Assembly: GCA_012520295.1 (NCBI GenBank)
Contig: JAAYOP010000071.1
Coordinates: 1-44,703 of the forward strand
Origin: Clostridiales bacterium
GTDB lineage: Bacteria; Bacillota; Clostridia; Oscillospirales; Oscillospiraceae
Length of the DNA: 44,703 nt
Direction: 5' to 3'
The position numbers and the translations under genes were made by a program. Position 1 is the first letter of the stretch; each line of letters starts with the position of its first letter. This document shows, piece by piece, positions 32,251 to 39,886 of this stretch. Under the pieces are notes generated by a model, which saw only the letters and a program-made list of their open reading frames with translations, was not told the origin of the DNA and searched no databases.

Positions 32251-32970
32251 TCATATATGCTTGAGCATTTCTCTTTTCAGTCTTATAATAATCCTCTTTT
32301 CAAGGCGCGATATATATGATTGGGAAATACCCATGCAGTCGGCCACCTCCTTCTGGGTGCGTTCCTTGCTGTCTTCCAGGCCGAATCTCATTTTTATTAT
32401 CCTCTGCTCTCTCTCGGTAAGCTTTGACATGGCATCACTTAAAAGCTCCCTGTCCACATCATCCTCCAGAGGCCTCATCACCATATCCGAATCGGTGCCC
32501 ATTATTTCTGATAAAAGCAGTTCGTTGCCGTCCCAGTCGGTGTTGAGGGGTTCGTCAAAGGATATTTCATGCTTCTGATTATTTGTTTTCCTCAAGTGCA
32601 TTAAAATCTCGTTTTCTATGCATCTTGAGGCATAGGTGGCAAGCTTTATGTTTTTGCTTGAGTCATATGTATTTATAGCTTTAATAAGCCCTATTGTGCC
32701 AATGGATATCAGGTCTTCGATATTTATCCCGGTATTTTCAAATCGCCTGGCGATATATACCACAAGCCTTAGATTCCTCTCAATAAGGGTCTGCTTGGCC
32801 TCATGGTCACCGCAGGAAAGCCTGTAAATCATCTCTGCCTCTTCTTTCCTGTCCAGCGGCGGTGGCAGCGTCTCGCTTCCACCTATATACATTACCGTTG
32901 CCGGCGGCCTCAGGCCCAGCTTTTCAAGAAGGTTTTGCAAAAGCAAGTAAATTTTAAAGTTTTTATTCAT
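32251..32970 (-). CDS. sigE: Early mother-cell sigma factor E, pro-protein
   Basis: Sigma E runs early mother-cell transcription and is made as an inactive precursor cleaved by SpoIIGA. The 239-residue length equals that of Bacillus pro-sigma E. The N-terminal ~27 residues form the membrane-binding pro-sequence ([16 protein letters not shown]), ending just before [13 protein letters not shown]. Region 2 ([44 protein letters not shown]) and region 4 ([19 protein letters not shown]) follow. The start is the ATG at 32970 behind GGAGG. It follows spoIIGA by 92 bp. Confidence 0.97.
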   Translation of the reverse strand: MNKNFKIYLLLQNLLEKLGLRPPATVMYIGGSETLPPPLDRKEEAEMIYRLSCGDHEAKQTLIERNLRLVVYIARRFENTGINIEDLISIGTIGLIKAINTYDSSKNIKLATYASRCIENEILMHLRKTNNQKHEISFDEPLNTDWDGNELLLSEIMGTDSDMVMRPLEDDVDRELLSDAMSKLTEREQRIIKMRFGLEDSKERTQKEVADCMGISQSYISRLEKRIIIRLKREMLKHI

Positions 32971-33062
32971 TTTTACCTCCAATCATCCCTGGTCTTATAT
33001 GTCAGTCATGTTTTTTCCTTTTCTCCTTAACCTTTTCATACAGCATGCAGCTTATACGCCTT

Positions 33063-33926
33063 TTAAGCTATGTCGGCACAAACAAGGGCCGAATGCGTTC
33101 CGTTATTTGATACTCTGGTGGGCGAAAGAGCTATCCACATGCCTCTCATTTCCCTTCCCGCCAGCTTTACCCGGTCAGGCTTAAAGGCCAGAAGCATGTC
33201 GCTCTTCACACCCACAGCGCTGTAGGGTATGAGCCTGAAGCGCAGTCCGGGCTCCCGTTCCCATAAAAGCTCCATTCTTTCCGATGACGACTTGCTTTTG
33301 GAGCTCAGTAAAATGTCCGAAACTTCCTTTTCAAAGAGCCCTGCGGCAGCTTCATCCTCTATTATCGGCACCGGTATTCCCGTAAGAGGATCTCGCAGCA
33401 TATTCCCCGTATCCTTCAGGGCCGGCAGCCTAACCTTTTTGTCACCGCACCAGATTTCCAATGTCACATATCCTCCCCTGCCTCCTGCCGCTGCCATAAA
33501 TCTGAATACTGCGGTCAAAATACCATAAGCCAGGCCAAGGGTAAGCAGAAGACTTCTCAGATTTATCGGAAGAAAAATACCGCCTTCCATAATCTCCTCT
33601 CCACCCAACAGCGCCACTGCCATAACAATCCCGCCAAATGCTGCTGTGACTGCAGCAAAAATAAGTCCTGTTTTCAAAAGACCTTTCTTGCCGCCAAAGG
33701 CACACAGGAACATCAGGACCCCGGATCCTATCTTTATCACAGGATTTCTCAAAAATTCAAGGCCCGGCAGTATTGCCGCCACTGCGTATGCCGCGCCTGT
33801 GGCCGCTGACAGGGCAAGTCTCAGCCTCCCTACCCAGAAAGCGCGGATTTTGCACACTGCCGCAAGAAGAAGGTAGTTTACCATCAGGTTTATAACAAAC
33901 AGCACATCTGCGTAAACAACTCTCAC
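33063..33926 (-). CDS. spoIIGA: Sporulation sigma-E processing peptidase
   Basis: SpoIIGA is the membrane aspartic protease that cleaves pro-sigma E after receiving a forespore signal. The 287-residue product starts with five hydrophobic segments (residues 1-145), then a soluble protease domain. The catalytic motif KDTGNMLRDPLTG has Asp172, matching Asp183 in Bacillus. The C-terminus keeps RLIPYSAVG and LLAFKPDRV. The start is a GTG at 33926 (MRVVYADVLF) behind GGGGGGAGG. It is the first gene of the spoIIGA-sigE unit, with a Spo0A-type promoter. Confidence 0.95.
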   Translation of the reverse strand: MRVVYADVLFVINLMVNYLLLAAVCKIRAFWVGRLRLALSAATGAAYAVAAILPGLEFLRNPVIKIGSGVLMFLCAFGGKKGLLKTGLIFAAVTAAFGGIVMAVALLGGEEIMEGGIFLPINLRSLLLTLGLAYGILTAVFRFMAAAGGRGGYVTLEIWCGDKKVRLPALKDTGNMLRDPLTGIPVPIIEDEAAAGLFEKEVSDILLSSKSKSSSERMELLWEREPGLRFRLIPYSAVGVKSDMLLAFKPDRVKLAGREMRGMWIALSPTRVSNNGTHSALVCADIA

Positions 33927-33980
33927 AAGCCTCCCCCCTGCCCGGCGTGAAAAGTTTGTAACCAGCTCCCCTCGCCTTGC

Positions 33981-34013
33981 ATTATAAGTAAGCCTGTCAA
34001 AGAAAAAAGTCAT
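33981..34013 (-). promoter_or_regulatory. spoIIGA-sigE promoter, Spo0A-type spacing
   Basis: On the minus strand ATGACT (34013-34008) and a perfect TATAAT (33986-33981) are separated by 21 nt, the same unusual spacing as at spoIIE. A TTTGACA element, partly like a 0A box, lies in the spacer. The -35 matches 4 of 6. Confidence 0.45.
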
Positions 34014-34103
34014 AATAAACCCGGTGTTTTTGTATTTCTGTCCCCGGTTTTCTGCATAAAAAGCCAGTATTTCATTTACTTATATACATGGCGCAAATAA
34101 TAA

Positions 34104-34132
34104 TTGATATTAATTACTTCCTATGGTAAAAT
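34104..34132 (+). promoter_or_regulatory. Promoter of the flavoprotein-rubredoxin pair
   Basis: TTGATA (34104-34109), a 17-nt spacer and TAAAAT (34127-34132) lie 28 bp before the flavoprotein start, divergent from spoIIGA. Confidence 0.65.
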
Positions 34133-34160
34133 TATGGTATAAAAGTTTAAGGAGGTTTCT

Positions 34161-35303
34161 ATGAGCAGTCCGAAGAAAATAGTCATAGCGGGAGGCGGTA
34201 TCGCCGGGCTTTCCGCTGCGCAGGGTGCGCGTGAAATATCCCCGGATTCCGATATCAAGCTCATTTGTGCTGAAAAAAGACTGACCTATTACAGGCCGAG
34301 AATATGTGAAATCTTCTCCGGGCTGGATCCCGAAAAGCTGCTGGTTAAAAACGAGCAGTGGTACAAGGAGAACAAAATCGATACCATATGGGGTACTGTG
34401 GTACATGTCGATAAAGAGGATAAATCCGTCACCCTTGACGATGGCAGCAAACTGGAATATGACAAGCTGATAATCTCAACGGGTGCTGTCGGAAATCTGC
34501 CGAAGGTGCCTGGCAGTGAAAGAGACAATGTTCTGGCTATGCGGTTTATTTCTGATGTTGACCGGGTAAGAAAATATCCGGGAAAGGTCGCAATAATAGG
34601 AGGCGGACTGCTGGGGCTTGAAGCAGCCTGGCATCTGTCCCGGGAGGGTCGCGCCGTCACTGTTGTGGACAGGGGCAGCCATCTGCTCTCAAGGCAGCTT
34701 GACAGCCAGGCAGCCGAGTTTTTTAAGAATATATGCCTGAAAGCCGGGGTACAGGTAATATTAAACGGCAATCTCAGCCATATTGAAGACGGGAAGGCCG
34801 TCCTTGAAGACGGTACGGAGATTGAGGCCGCAGTTGTGTTGTTCGCGGCGGGCATAGTGCCGTCAGTGGAGCTGGGACAAAAGACAGGCCTTGAGGTAAA
34901 ACGTGCCATAGTCGTGGATGACAGGATGCAAACCTCCCTGCCTGACATCTATGCATGCGGAGACTGCGCCGAGATTGACGGGATTAACCGGGGACTCTGG
35001 ACGGTCTCAATGGCCCAGGGATTGGTAGCCGGTAAAAACGCAGGTGGTGGCGATGCCGTATATAAAGCGGAGGCTCCCTCCTATTCAATGAATGCCATGG
35101 GCACCAGGATATGGTCCCTGGGCGACATTTCCGCTACTGACGGTGTCGTTGAAACCGCGGGCGAGGACAGCTTCAAAAAGCTGTTTTTCAGTCCGGAGGG
35201 CAAGCTGGTGGGCGCCATACTCATAGGAGATATCGGAAAATCTTCAAAGCTGAGAAAAGCGATCAACGAAGGTATTGCCAAAAGCCAGGCTCTTTCGATA
35301 TAA
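34161..35303 (+). CDS. NAD(P)H-dependent FAD oxidoreductase, rubredoxin reductase-like
   Basis: Enzymes of this group pass electrons from NAD(P)H to rubredoxin, which feeds oxygen- or peroxide-reducing proteins in anaerobes. The 380-residue protein has the FAD-binding motif IVIAGGGIAGLSAAQGARE at the start and ISTGAVGNLPKVPG near 109. The NAD-binding motif is VAIIGGGLLGLEAAWHLSRE near 143, and the second FAD motif is IYACGDCAEI near 263. A small C-terminal domain follows. AAGGAGG precedes the ATG. The gene encoding its likely partner, a rubredoxin, follows 102 bp downstream, which supports this reading; a nitrite-reductase-type role is less likely. Confidence 0.85.
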   Translation: MSSPKKIVIAGGGIAGLSAAQGAREISPDSDIKLICAEKRLTYYRPRICEIFSGLDPEKLLVKNEQWYKENKIDTIWGTVVHVDKEDKSVTLDDGSKLEYDKLIISTGAVGNLPKVPGSERDNVLAMRFISDVDRVRKYPGKVAIIGGGLLGLEAAWHLSREGRAVTVVDRGSHLLSRQLDSQAAEFFKNICLKAGVQVILNGNLSHIEDGKAVLEDGTEIEAAVVLFAAGIVPSVELGQKTGLEVKRAIVVDDRMQTSLPDIYACGDCAEIDGINRGLWTVSMAQGLVAGKNAGGGDAVYKAEAPSYSMNAMGTRIWSLGDISATDGVVETAGEDSFKKLFFSPEGKLVGAILIGDIGKSSKLRKAINEGIAKSQALSI

Positions 35304-35343
35304 TATATCCATTCTGATAATACAGGAATCTCCTGACATCTCA

Positions 35344-35389
35344 CCGGCGAGAGACGGCAGGGAGATACAAAAATTTATCCTGTCGCCGG
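35344..35389 (+). promoter_or_regulatory. Stem-loop before the rubredoxin ribosome site
   Basis: CCGGCGA (35344-35350) pairs with TCGCCGG (35383-35389), and CAGG (35358-35361) with CCTG (35379-35382), leaving a one-sided 7-nt bulge. The 3' arm runs into GGAG (35388-35391), the only SD-like sequence before rubredoxin, so it could affect its translation. Confidence 0.4.
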
Positions 35390-35405
35390 AGAAACGGATA
35401 TTTGT

Positions 35406-35543
35406 ATGAAAAGCTATGTATGTATTGTCTGCGGGTATGTCTATGATCCCGAAGAAAACGGCGGAGTTCCCTTCGAGGAGCTTCCTGAGGACTGGGTATG
35501 CCCCATGTGTGGTGTAGGTAAGGACCAGTTTGAAGAGGAATAA
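35406..35543 (+). CDS. Rubredoxin, short form
   Basis: Rubredoxin carries single electrons on one iron bound by four cysteines. The 45-residue protein has both ligand pairs, CIVCGY near residue 6 and [12 protein letters not shown] near 32. It has the aromatic and acidic residues of the fold (YVYDPEE, ELPEDW). Compared with the usual 52-54 residues, about seven are missing after DPEE, where the standard loop lies. A 45-residue rubredoxin is also known from a Desulfovibrio. The SD is weak (GGAG 14 bases upstream) and partly within a stem-loop. It follows the flavoprotein gene, its probable electron donor. Confidence 0.92.
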   Translation: MKSYVCIVCGYVYDPEENGGVPFEELPEDWVCPMCGVGKDQFEEE

Positions 35544-35549
35544 GAATTC

Positions 35550-35594
35550 CAAAATAAAAGTCCGGAGTGCAATGCACTTCGGACTTTTATTTTG
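35550..35594. terminator. Bidirectional terminator, rubredoxin and hisC
   Basis: A 15-bp CAAAATAAAAGTCCG stem (35550-35564 with 35580-35594), plus an inner GTGC/GCAC pairing, serves the two convergent genes. Confidence 0.9.
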
Positions 35595-35601
35595 TCCCCT
35601 G

Positions 35602-36663
35602 TTAAACTGTTCGCAGAATTTCTTCCAGCTTTTTTACAACAGCTTTCATATCCTCTTCGGTTCCGATGGTAATCCTCAGCCAGTTGTCAATTCGCGGCTT
35701 TTTAAAGTATCTGACCAGAATCCCCTCTTCTCTGAGCCTTTTAAAAATATGCTCGGCGCCGGCTTTTTCATGGCTGACAAACAGGAAATTAGTGCACGAA
35801 GGCGTTATATTAAAGCCCAGCCCTTTCAGCGCTTTTGCAGTTTCCTGCCTTGTTTTTATCACCTTATCTATGCATGTTTTGAAGTATTGCCGATCCCTCA
35901 GAGCCGCCGCGCCCCCCGCAATGGCCGGCCGGCCCAGGGTATATGAATTGAAGGAGTTTTTCACTACATTGAGAGCGGCAATCAGATTTTCATTGCCCAT
36001 TGCCCAGCCCACTCTGAGACCTGCCAGCGAATAGGATTTGGAGGTGGTCCTGACCACCAGAAGATTTGGATACCTGTCAATCAGCGAAACCGCGGACCTG
36101 CCCCCGAAATCCACATAGGCCTCATCCACAATGACCACATTGTCCGGGTTGTTTTTTATTATACTCTCCACCATATCAGGCTCAAGGGCTATGCCCGTAG
36201 GGGCATTTGGATTTGCCAATACCACTCCCCCTGGGGAATTAAAGAGCTTTTTATATGGTATCGTAAAGTCAGCTTCAACGGGTACGGTCCTACAGTCCAG
36301 GCCATAAAAATCTGCGTATACCGGATAAAAGGTGTAAGTGATATCCGGAAACAGGATGGGCCTGCCCGGCTCAAAAAAAGCCGGAAATGCCATTGCTAGA
36401 ATCTCGTCGGAGCCGTTGCCGCAGAAGATGTTTTTTTCACCAATACCGAAAAGCTGACTTATGGCAGATACAAGCTCCGAACATGCGGGGTCCGGATAGA
36501 GCCGGAGCTCCTCCAGGGAGGCCTGTATTGCTTCAAAAACTCTCGGCGATGGAGGATATGGGTTTTCATTTGTGTTTAACTTTATATACTTCTTATCCTT
36601 AGGCTGCTCTCCAAAGACATAGGGCTGCTGATTTTTTATTCTGCTGCTCCAGTATTTCTTCAT
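35602..36663 (-). CDS. hisC: Histidinol-phosphate aminotransferase
   Basis: HisC transaminates imidazole-acetol phosphate in histidine synthesis; relatives act on aromatic amino acids or in cobalamin synthesis. The 353-residue protein has KLNTNENPYPPSP near residue 30 and FCGNGSDEIL near 80. ANPNAPTGIALE is near 150 and VDEAYVDFGG near 180. The PLP lysine lies in RTTSKSYSLAGLRVGW, and the C-terminus keeps LRITIGTEEDM. The start is the ATG at 36663 behind GAGAGG. No other his gene lies nearby, so its exact substrate is less certain than its fold. It follows the DUF951 gene after 15 bp. Confidence 0.88.
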   Translation of the reverse strand: MKKYWSSRIKNQQPYVFGEQPKDKKYIKLNTNENPYPPSPRVFEAIQASLEELRLYPDPACSELVSAISQLFGIGEKNIFCGNGSDEILAMAFPAFFEPGRPILFPDITYTFYPVYADFYGLDCRTVPVEADFTIPYKKLFNSPGGVVLANPNAPTGIALEPDMVESIIKNNPDNVVIVDEAYVDFGGRSAVSLIDRYPNLLVVRTTSKSYSLAGLRVGWAMGNENLIAALNVVKNSFNSYTLGRPAIAGGAAALRDRQYFKTCIDKVIKTRQETAKALKGLGFNITPSCTNFLFVSHEKAGAEHIFKRLREEGILVRYFKKPRIDNWLRITIGTEEDMKAVVKKLEEILRTV

Positions 36664-36678
36664 GTTGACCTCTCCCAT

Positions 36679-36861
36679 CTACAAGTCCTTTTCTATGCTT
36701 TTAACGCTTTTTTCCGCTTTTTTTCTGGGCAGCATCACCATATGCCCGCAGCCCAGGCATTTGAGCTTGAAATCCATCCCTATACGGAGTACCTTCCACC
36801 TGTCTGAACCGCAGGGATGAAGCTTTTTCAGTTTCAATATATCTCCTTGCTTAATATCCAT
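36679..36861 (-). CDS. DUF951-family small zinc-ribbon-like protein
   Basis: This 60-residue protein belongs to a conserved Firmicutes family of unknown function. It has GDILKLKKLHPCGSDRWKVLRIGMDF, then LKCLGCGHMVMLPRKKAEK. Cys17, Cys35 and Cys38, with His residues nearby, could bind a metal. The C-terminus is basic. GGAGG lies nine bases before the ATG. It is 15 bp upstream of hisC and co-directional. In many genomes the family is found near mechanosensitive-channel or ychF genes, which are not seen here. Confidence 0.85.
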   Translation of the reverse strand: MDIKQGDILKLKKLHPCGSDRWKVLRIGMDFKLKCLGCGHMVMLPRKKAEKSVKSIEKDL

Positions 36862-36984
36862 GACCCTGGACCTCCATGTATTGATAATCCAAATCAGAAG
36901 CCTGCGGCATAGTAATAATAATTAAATAAAGAGGGCATAATTTTAATATCTGTATTGCTCTAAAAAAACTGAAAGGAGAAGTGG

Positions 36985-37002
36985 CTTGCCGTACGGCAAT
37001 TC
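36985..37002. repeat. Palindrome between SD and start codon
   Basis: TTGCCGTACGGCAA (36987-37000) is a perfect 14-nt palindrome. It lies between the GGAG at 36975-36978 and the ATG at 37015. It resembles the half-site TTGCCGT of the REP-like family. Confidence 0.45.
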
Positions 37003-37014
37003 ACATCGCTTACA

Positions 37015-37401
37015 ATGGCTGTAATAGAAGCGCGATTTGAAAGCAGGGATATGGCGGATATCGCCATGTCAAGGCTAAGGAGAAAAGGAATTGCATATAA
37101 AATATCTGATACTAAAATCGAGGATTCGTATAATAAAACCCCTTTTGCCCCTCAATATATAGCCAATCTCATTTTCCCCTTTACTCCGCCCAACCTCACC
37201 AACAGCAACAGCGTAACAGACACAAATTTCACCCAACCTATTCCCGGCCTTGCTTCAAGGTCAGTACTGAGCGCCGAAACCATAGGGCTGCCCCTTTATG
37301 GCGAAGGCGGAGAGGTGCACATTCGATTTATTGTCAATGATGCCAACAGAGACACCGCTCGTGCCATACTGAGAAATTCAGGCGGCTATAACATAAAATA
37401 A
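37015..37401 (+). CDS. Hypothetical protein, 128 residues
   Basis: I do not recognise this protein. The N-terminus (VIEARFESRDMADIAMSRLRRKGIAYKISDTKI) and the C-terminus (VHIRFIVNDANRDTARAILRNSGGYNI) each look like a beta-alpha-beta unit. Together they could make a ferredoxin-like fold. Between them lies a polar segment rich in Asn, Pro, Thr and Ser (about residues 40-95). There is no signal peptide or membrane span. The only good SD (AGGAGA) lies more than 30 nt before the ATG, with a perfect palindrome between. No in-frame start closer to it exists. It ends at a small terminator. Confidence 0.65.
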   Translation: MAVIEARFESRDMADIAMSRLRRKGIAYKISDTKIEDSYNKTPFAPQYIANLIFPFTPPNLTNSNSVTDTNFTQPIPGLASRSVLSAETIGLPLYGEGGEVHIRFIVNDANRDTARAILRNSGGYNIK

Positions 37402-37406
37402 CCCTC

Positions 37407-37432
37407 GCCGGCCGGTCGCCGGCTTCTTGTTT
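37407..37432 (+). terminator. Terminator of the 37015 gene
   Basis: A GCCGGC/GCCGGC stem with a 5-nt loop (37407-37423) is followed by TTCTTGTTT, six bases after the stop. Confidence 0.7.
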
Positions 37433-37435
37433 AAA

Positions 37436-37521
37436 TAATGTCCATTGGCCTGATTTCACATTATGTATTGACCGACTGCCTGAATGATTTTGCGGATACA
37501 CCGCAAATCCATTCAGCATTA
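37436..37521 (+). repeat. MITE-like repeat, copy E (short)
   Basis: This 86-bp copy begins TAATGTCCATTGGCC, contains ATTGACCGACTGCCTGAAT and the pair GATTTTGCGG / CCGCAAATCC, and ends CATTCAGCATTA. The frame of the next gene extends into it, but the real start lies downstream. Confidence 0.7.
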
Positions 37522-37575
37522 AATAACGGACGAGAGTATGCGCATATAATGTGGCAGAAAGGGGGATGCGAGCCT

Positions 37576-38499
37576 ATGATAAGCAACCCGTATCTGCCAG
37601 AGGGATATTCCGGTAAGCGGATAAACCCTGTCCAAATAAACGACCTGAGGCAAGCAATGCACAACGGCCGGATTCTAGAAGGCCCGGTAATAAGGTGCGA
37701 TTCCTTTCGCAACCTTTTTATCTCAGTGGGTAACCATGTGGGTATGATTCCCTGGAGTGAAACCTCAATCGGCGCAAAAGAGGGCAAGATTAAGGATATT
37801 GCAGTAATATCCCTGGTTGGAAAGCCCGTCTGCTTTAAGGTTGTAGCGGTAAATGAGAAAGCTAATCCGCCCTTAATTCTGCTGTCCCGGAGGCTTGCGC
37901 AGGAGGAAGCGCTGGCTTATATCATGGAGAAAAAACGTCCCGGAGATGTTATAGAGGCAAAAATAACCCATTTGGCCCAGTTTGGCGCTTTTGTGGATAT
38001 TGGCTGCGGACTAACATCAATGATTGGTATCGAAAATATATCCGTTGCCCGAATATTTCATCCTTCTGAACGCTTTCAGGTTGGGCAGAAAATATATGCG
38101 GTAATCTCCCGTATTGACAGGATTGATAACCGAATATATCTGACTCACAAAGAACTGTTAGGCACCTGGCTGCAAAACGCGGAAAAATTTAAAAGCGGTG
38201 ATACCGTTACCGGTATAGTCAGAAGTATCAAGCCATATGGCCTGTTTATAGAGCTTTCACCAAACCTGTCAGGCCTGTCGGAGGCCAGCGAGGAATACAT
38301 AACCGGGGACATTGTCTGTGTATACATAAAATCCATCATACCCGAAAAGATGAAAATCAAGCTTTCTATAATTGGCCGAATTTCCGAAAAACCCTCCCTT
38401 GACACATTTGAGTATTATCTGCCCGGAGAGCACATCGACAGGTGGGTCTACTCCCCTCCCAGCTGTCAAAAAATCGTGGAAACAGTCTTTATTACTTAA
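37576..38499 (+). CDS. S1-domain RNA-binding protein
   Basis: This protein carries S1 OB-folds and probably binds RNA, but its role is not known; it is not full-length ribosomal S1. The 307-residue product has a degenerate N-terminal unit (about 30-105). A clear S1 domain follows at 121-195 (GDVIEAKITHLAQFGAFVDIGCGLTSMI), then a second at 205-268 (GDTVTGIVRSIKPYGLFIEL). The start is the ATG at 37576 after AAAGGGGG; a longer frame runs back into a repeat. Its 3' end overlaps the convergent rarA gene by 8 bp. Homologues are often annotated as 30S ribosomal protein S1. Confidence 0.8.
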   Translation: MISNPYLPEGYSGKRINPVQINDLRQAMHNGRILEGPVIRCDSFRNLFISVGNHVGMIPWSETSIGAKEGKIKDIAVISLVGKPVCFKVVAVNEKANPPLILLSRRLAQEEALAYIMEKKRPGDVIEAKITHLAQFGAFVDIGCGLTSMIGIENISVARIFHPSERFQVGQKIYAVISRIDRIDNRIYLTHKELLGTWLQNAEKFKSGDTVTGIVRSIKPYGLFIELSPNLSGLSEASEEYITGDIVCVYIKSIIPEKMKIKLSIIGRISEKPSLDTFEYYLPGEHIDRWVYSPPSCQKIVETVFIT

Positions 38500-39757
38500 G
38501 TCCCTTTATCAAATCCCAGTATTTCTTTGCCGCCTGCTCGGTTTTGTTTTCACCGTACTGATAATATTTTACGTCCTTGAGTTCATCGGGAAGATACTGC
38601 TGGACTACATAATGATTCTTATAGTCGTGGGCATATTTATACTCTTTCACCCGGGTAACCTCCGCGCCGTCGGCATGAAGGTTTTTCAGGTGCCTGGGTA
38701 TATCTCCGGTCCTGCCCTCCCTGATATCCCTCATAGCGCGCCCAATGGCGGAAACCGCGGAATTTGACTTGGGTGCAGTGGCGAGTAAAATCACAGCCTC
38801 GGCCAAAGGTATCATGGCCTCCGGAAGTCCCAGTTGAACGGCACTGTCCACACAGGCCTTTACTATCGAAATAGCCTGGGGATACGCAAGGCCGATATCC
38901 TCCGCGGCGATGACAAGGAGCCTTCTGCAGGGGGACAGTATATCGCCGGCCTCCAGGAGCCTGGCCAGGTAATGAAGAGCCGCATCAGGGTCTGAGCCTC
39001 TTATGGATTTTTGAAATGCGGACAGAATATCATAGTGCTGGTCACCCTCCCTGTCATAGCGCATGGCGCTTCTTTGGGAAACCGAGCGGGCATCCTCCAT
39101 GGTTATTGCAAGTTTGCCATTGTCTTCACCAGCGGCATGGAAAAGCAGCTCCACACTGTTTATTGCCTTTCTTACATCGCCGCCGCAGGCGTAGGAAATG
39201 TGGTTTATCACCTCATCTTCTATACTTGCTTTTAAACCGAGCTTTTCTTCCATGTAGCCTATTGCCCTTTTTACAGCCTTTTTCACCGAGGCGGCTTCCA
39301 CAGCCTTAAATTCAAAAACCGTTGAGCGGCTGAGAATGGCATTGTAGACATAAAAATATGGGTTTTCCGTTGTGGACGCAATCAGGCATATATGCCCGCT
39401 CTCAATATTTTCCAAAAGAGATTGCTGCTGCTTTTTATTGAAATATTGAATCTCGTCCAGATACAGCAGTACCCCGTTTGGCGTCATCATTGTATCCAGT
39501 TCTGAAATGATTGCCTTTATGTCCGATATGCCCGCTGTGGTGGCGTTGAGCTTCCTGAAGCTCCGCTTTGTCTTTTTGGCGATTATTTCGGCAACGGTCG
39601 TTTTTCCGGTGCCTGAAGGCCCGTAGAATATGAGGTTTGGGATATTGCCCTTTTCCACTATACGTCTTAGGATGCCCTTTTCTCCCAGAATATGCTCCTG
39701 CCCCACAACCTCCTCTAGACTTTGGGGGCGAATCTCGTCGGCCAGAGGTCTGTACAT
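38492..39757 (-). CDS. rarA: Replication-associated recombination protein A (MgsA/WHIP ATPase)
   Basis: RarA is a clamp-loader-like AAA+ ATPase acting at stalled replication forks. The 421-residue protein has PLADEIRPQSLEEVVGQEHI at the start and Walker A FYGPSGTGKTTVAE near 46. LYLDEIQYFNKKQQQSLL carries Walker B, and the sensor region TTENPYFYVYNAILSRS follows. The C-terminal tetramerisation domain includes DPDAALHYLARLLEAGD and RRLLVIAAEDIGLAYP. The start is the ATG at 39757 behind GGAGG. It converges on and overlaps the S1 gene by 8 bp. Confidence 0.96.
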   Translation of the reverse strand: MYRPLADEIRPQSLEEVVGQEHILGEKGILRRIVEKGNIPNLIFYGPSGTGKTTVAEIIAKKTKRSFRKLNATTAGISDIKAIISELDTMMTPNGVLLYLDEIQYFNKKQQQSLLENIESGHICLIASTTENPYFYVYNAILSRSTVFEFKAVEAASVKKAVKRAIGYMEEKLGLKASIEDEVINHISYACGGDVRKAINSVELLFHAAGEDNGKLAITMEDARSVSQRSAMRYDREGDQHYDILSAFQKSIRGSDPDAALHYLARLLEAGDILSPCRRLLVIAAEDIGLAYPQAISIVKACVDSAVQLGLPEAMIPLAEAVILLATAPKSNSAVSAIGRAMRDIREGRTGDIPRHLKNLHADGAEVTRVKEYKYAHDYKNHYVVQQYLPDELKDVKYYQYGENKTEQAAKKYWDLIKGLK

Positions 39758-39886
39758 AACCGTCACCTCCTGTCTCGTATGGCAGTCATTATATTTGTAT
39801 ATTATCGCGAAAGGCCGCAACGCCGGTGTCGATGCAGCCTTTTGAACAAATACGAATTCGGATTATTAAACTAAGGTATTCCCCCT

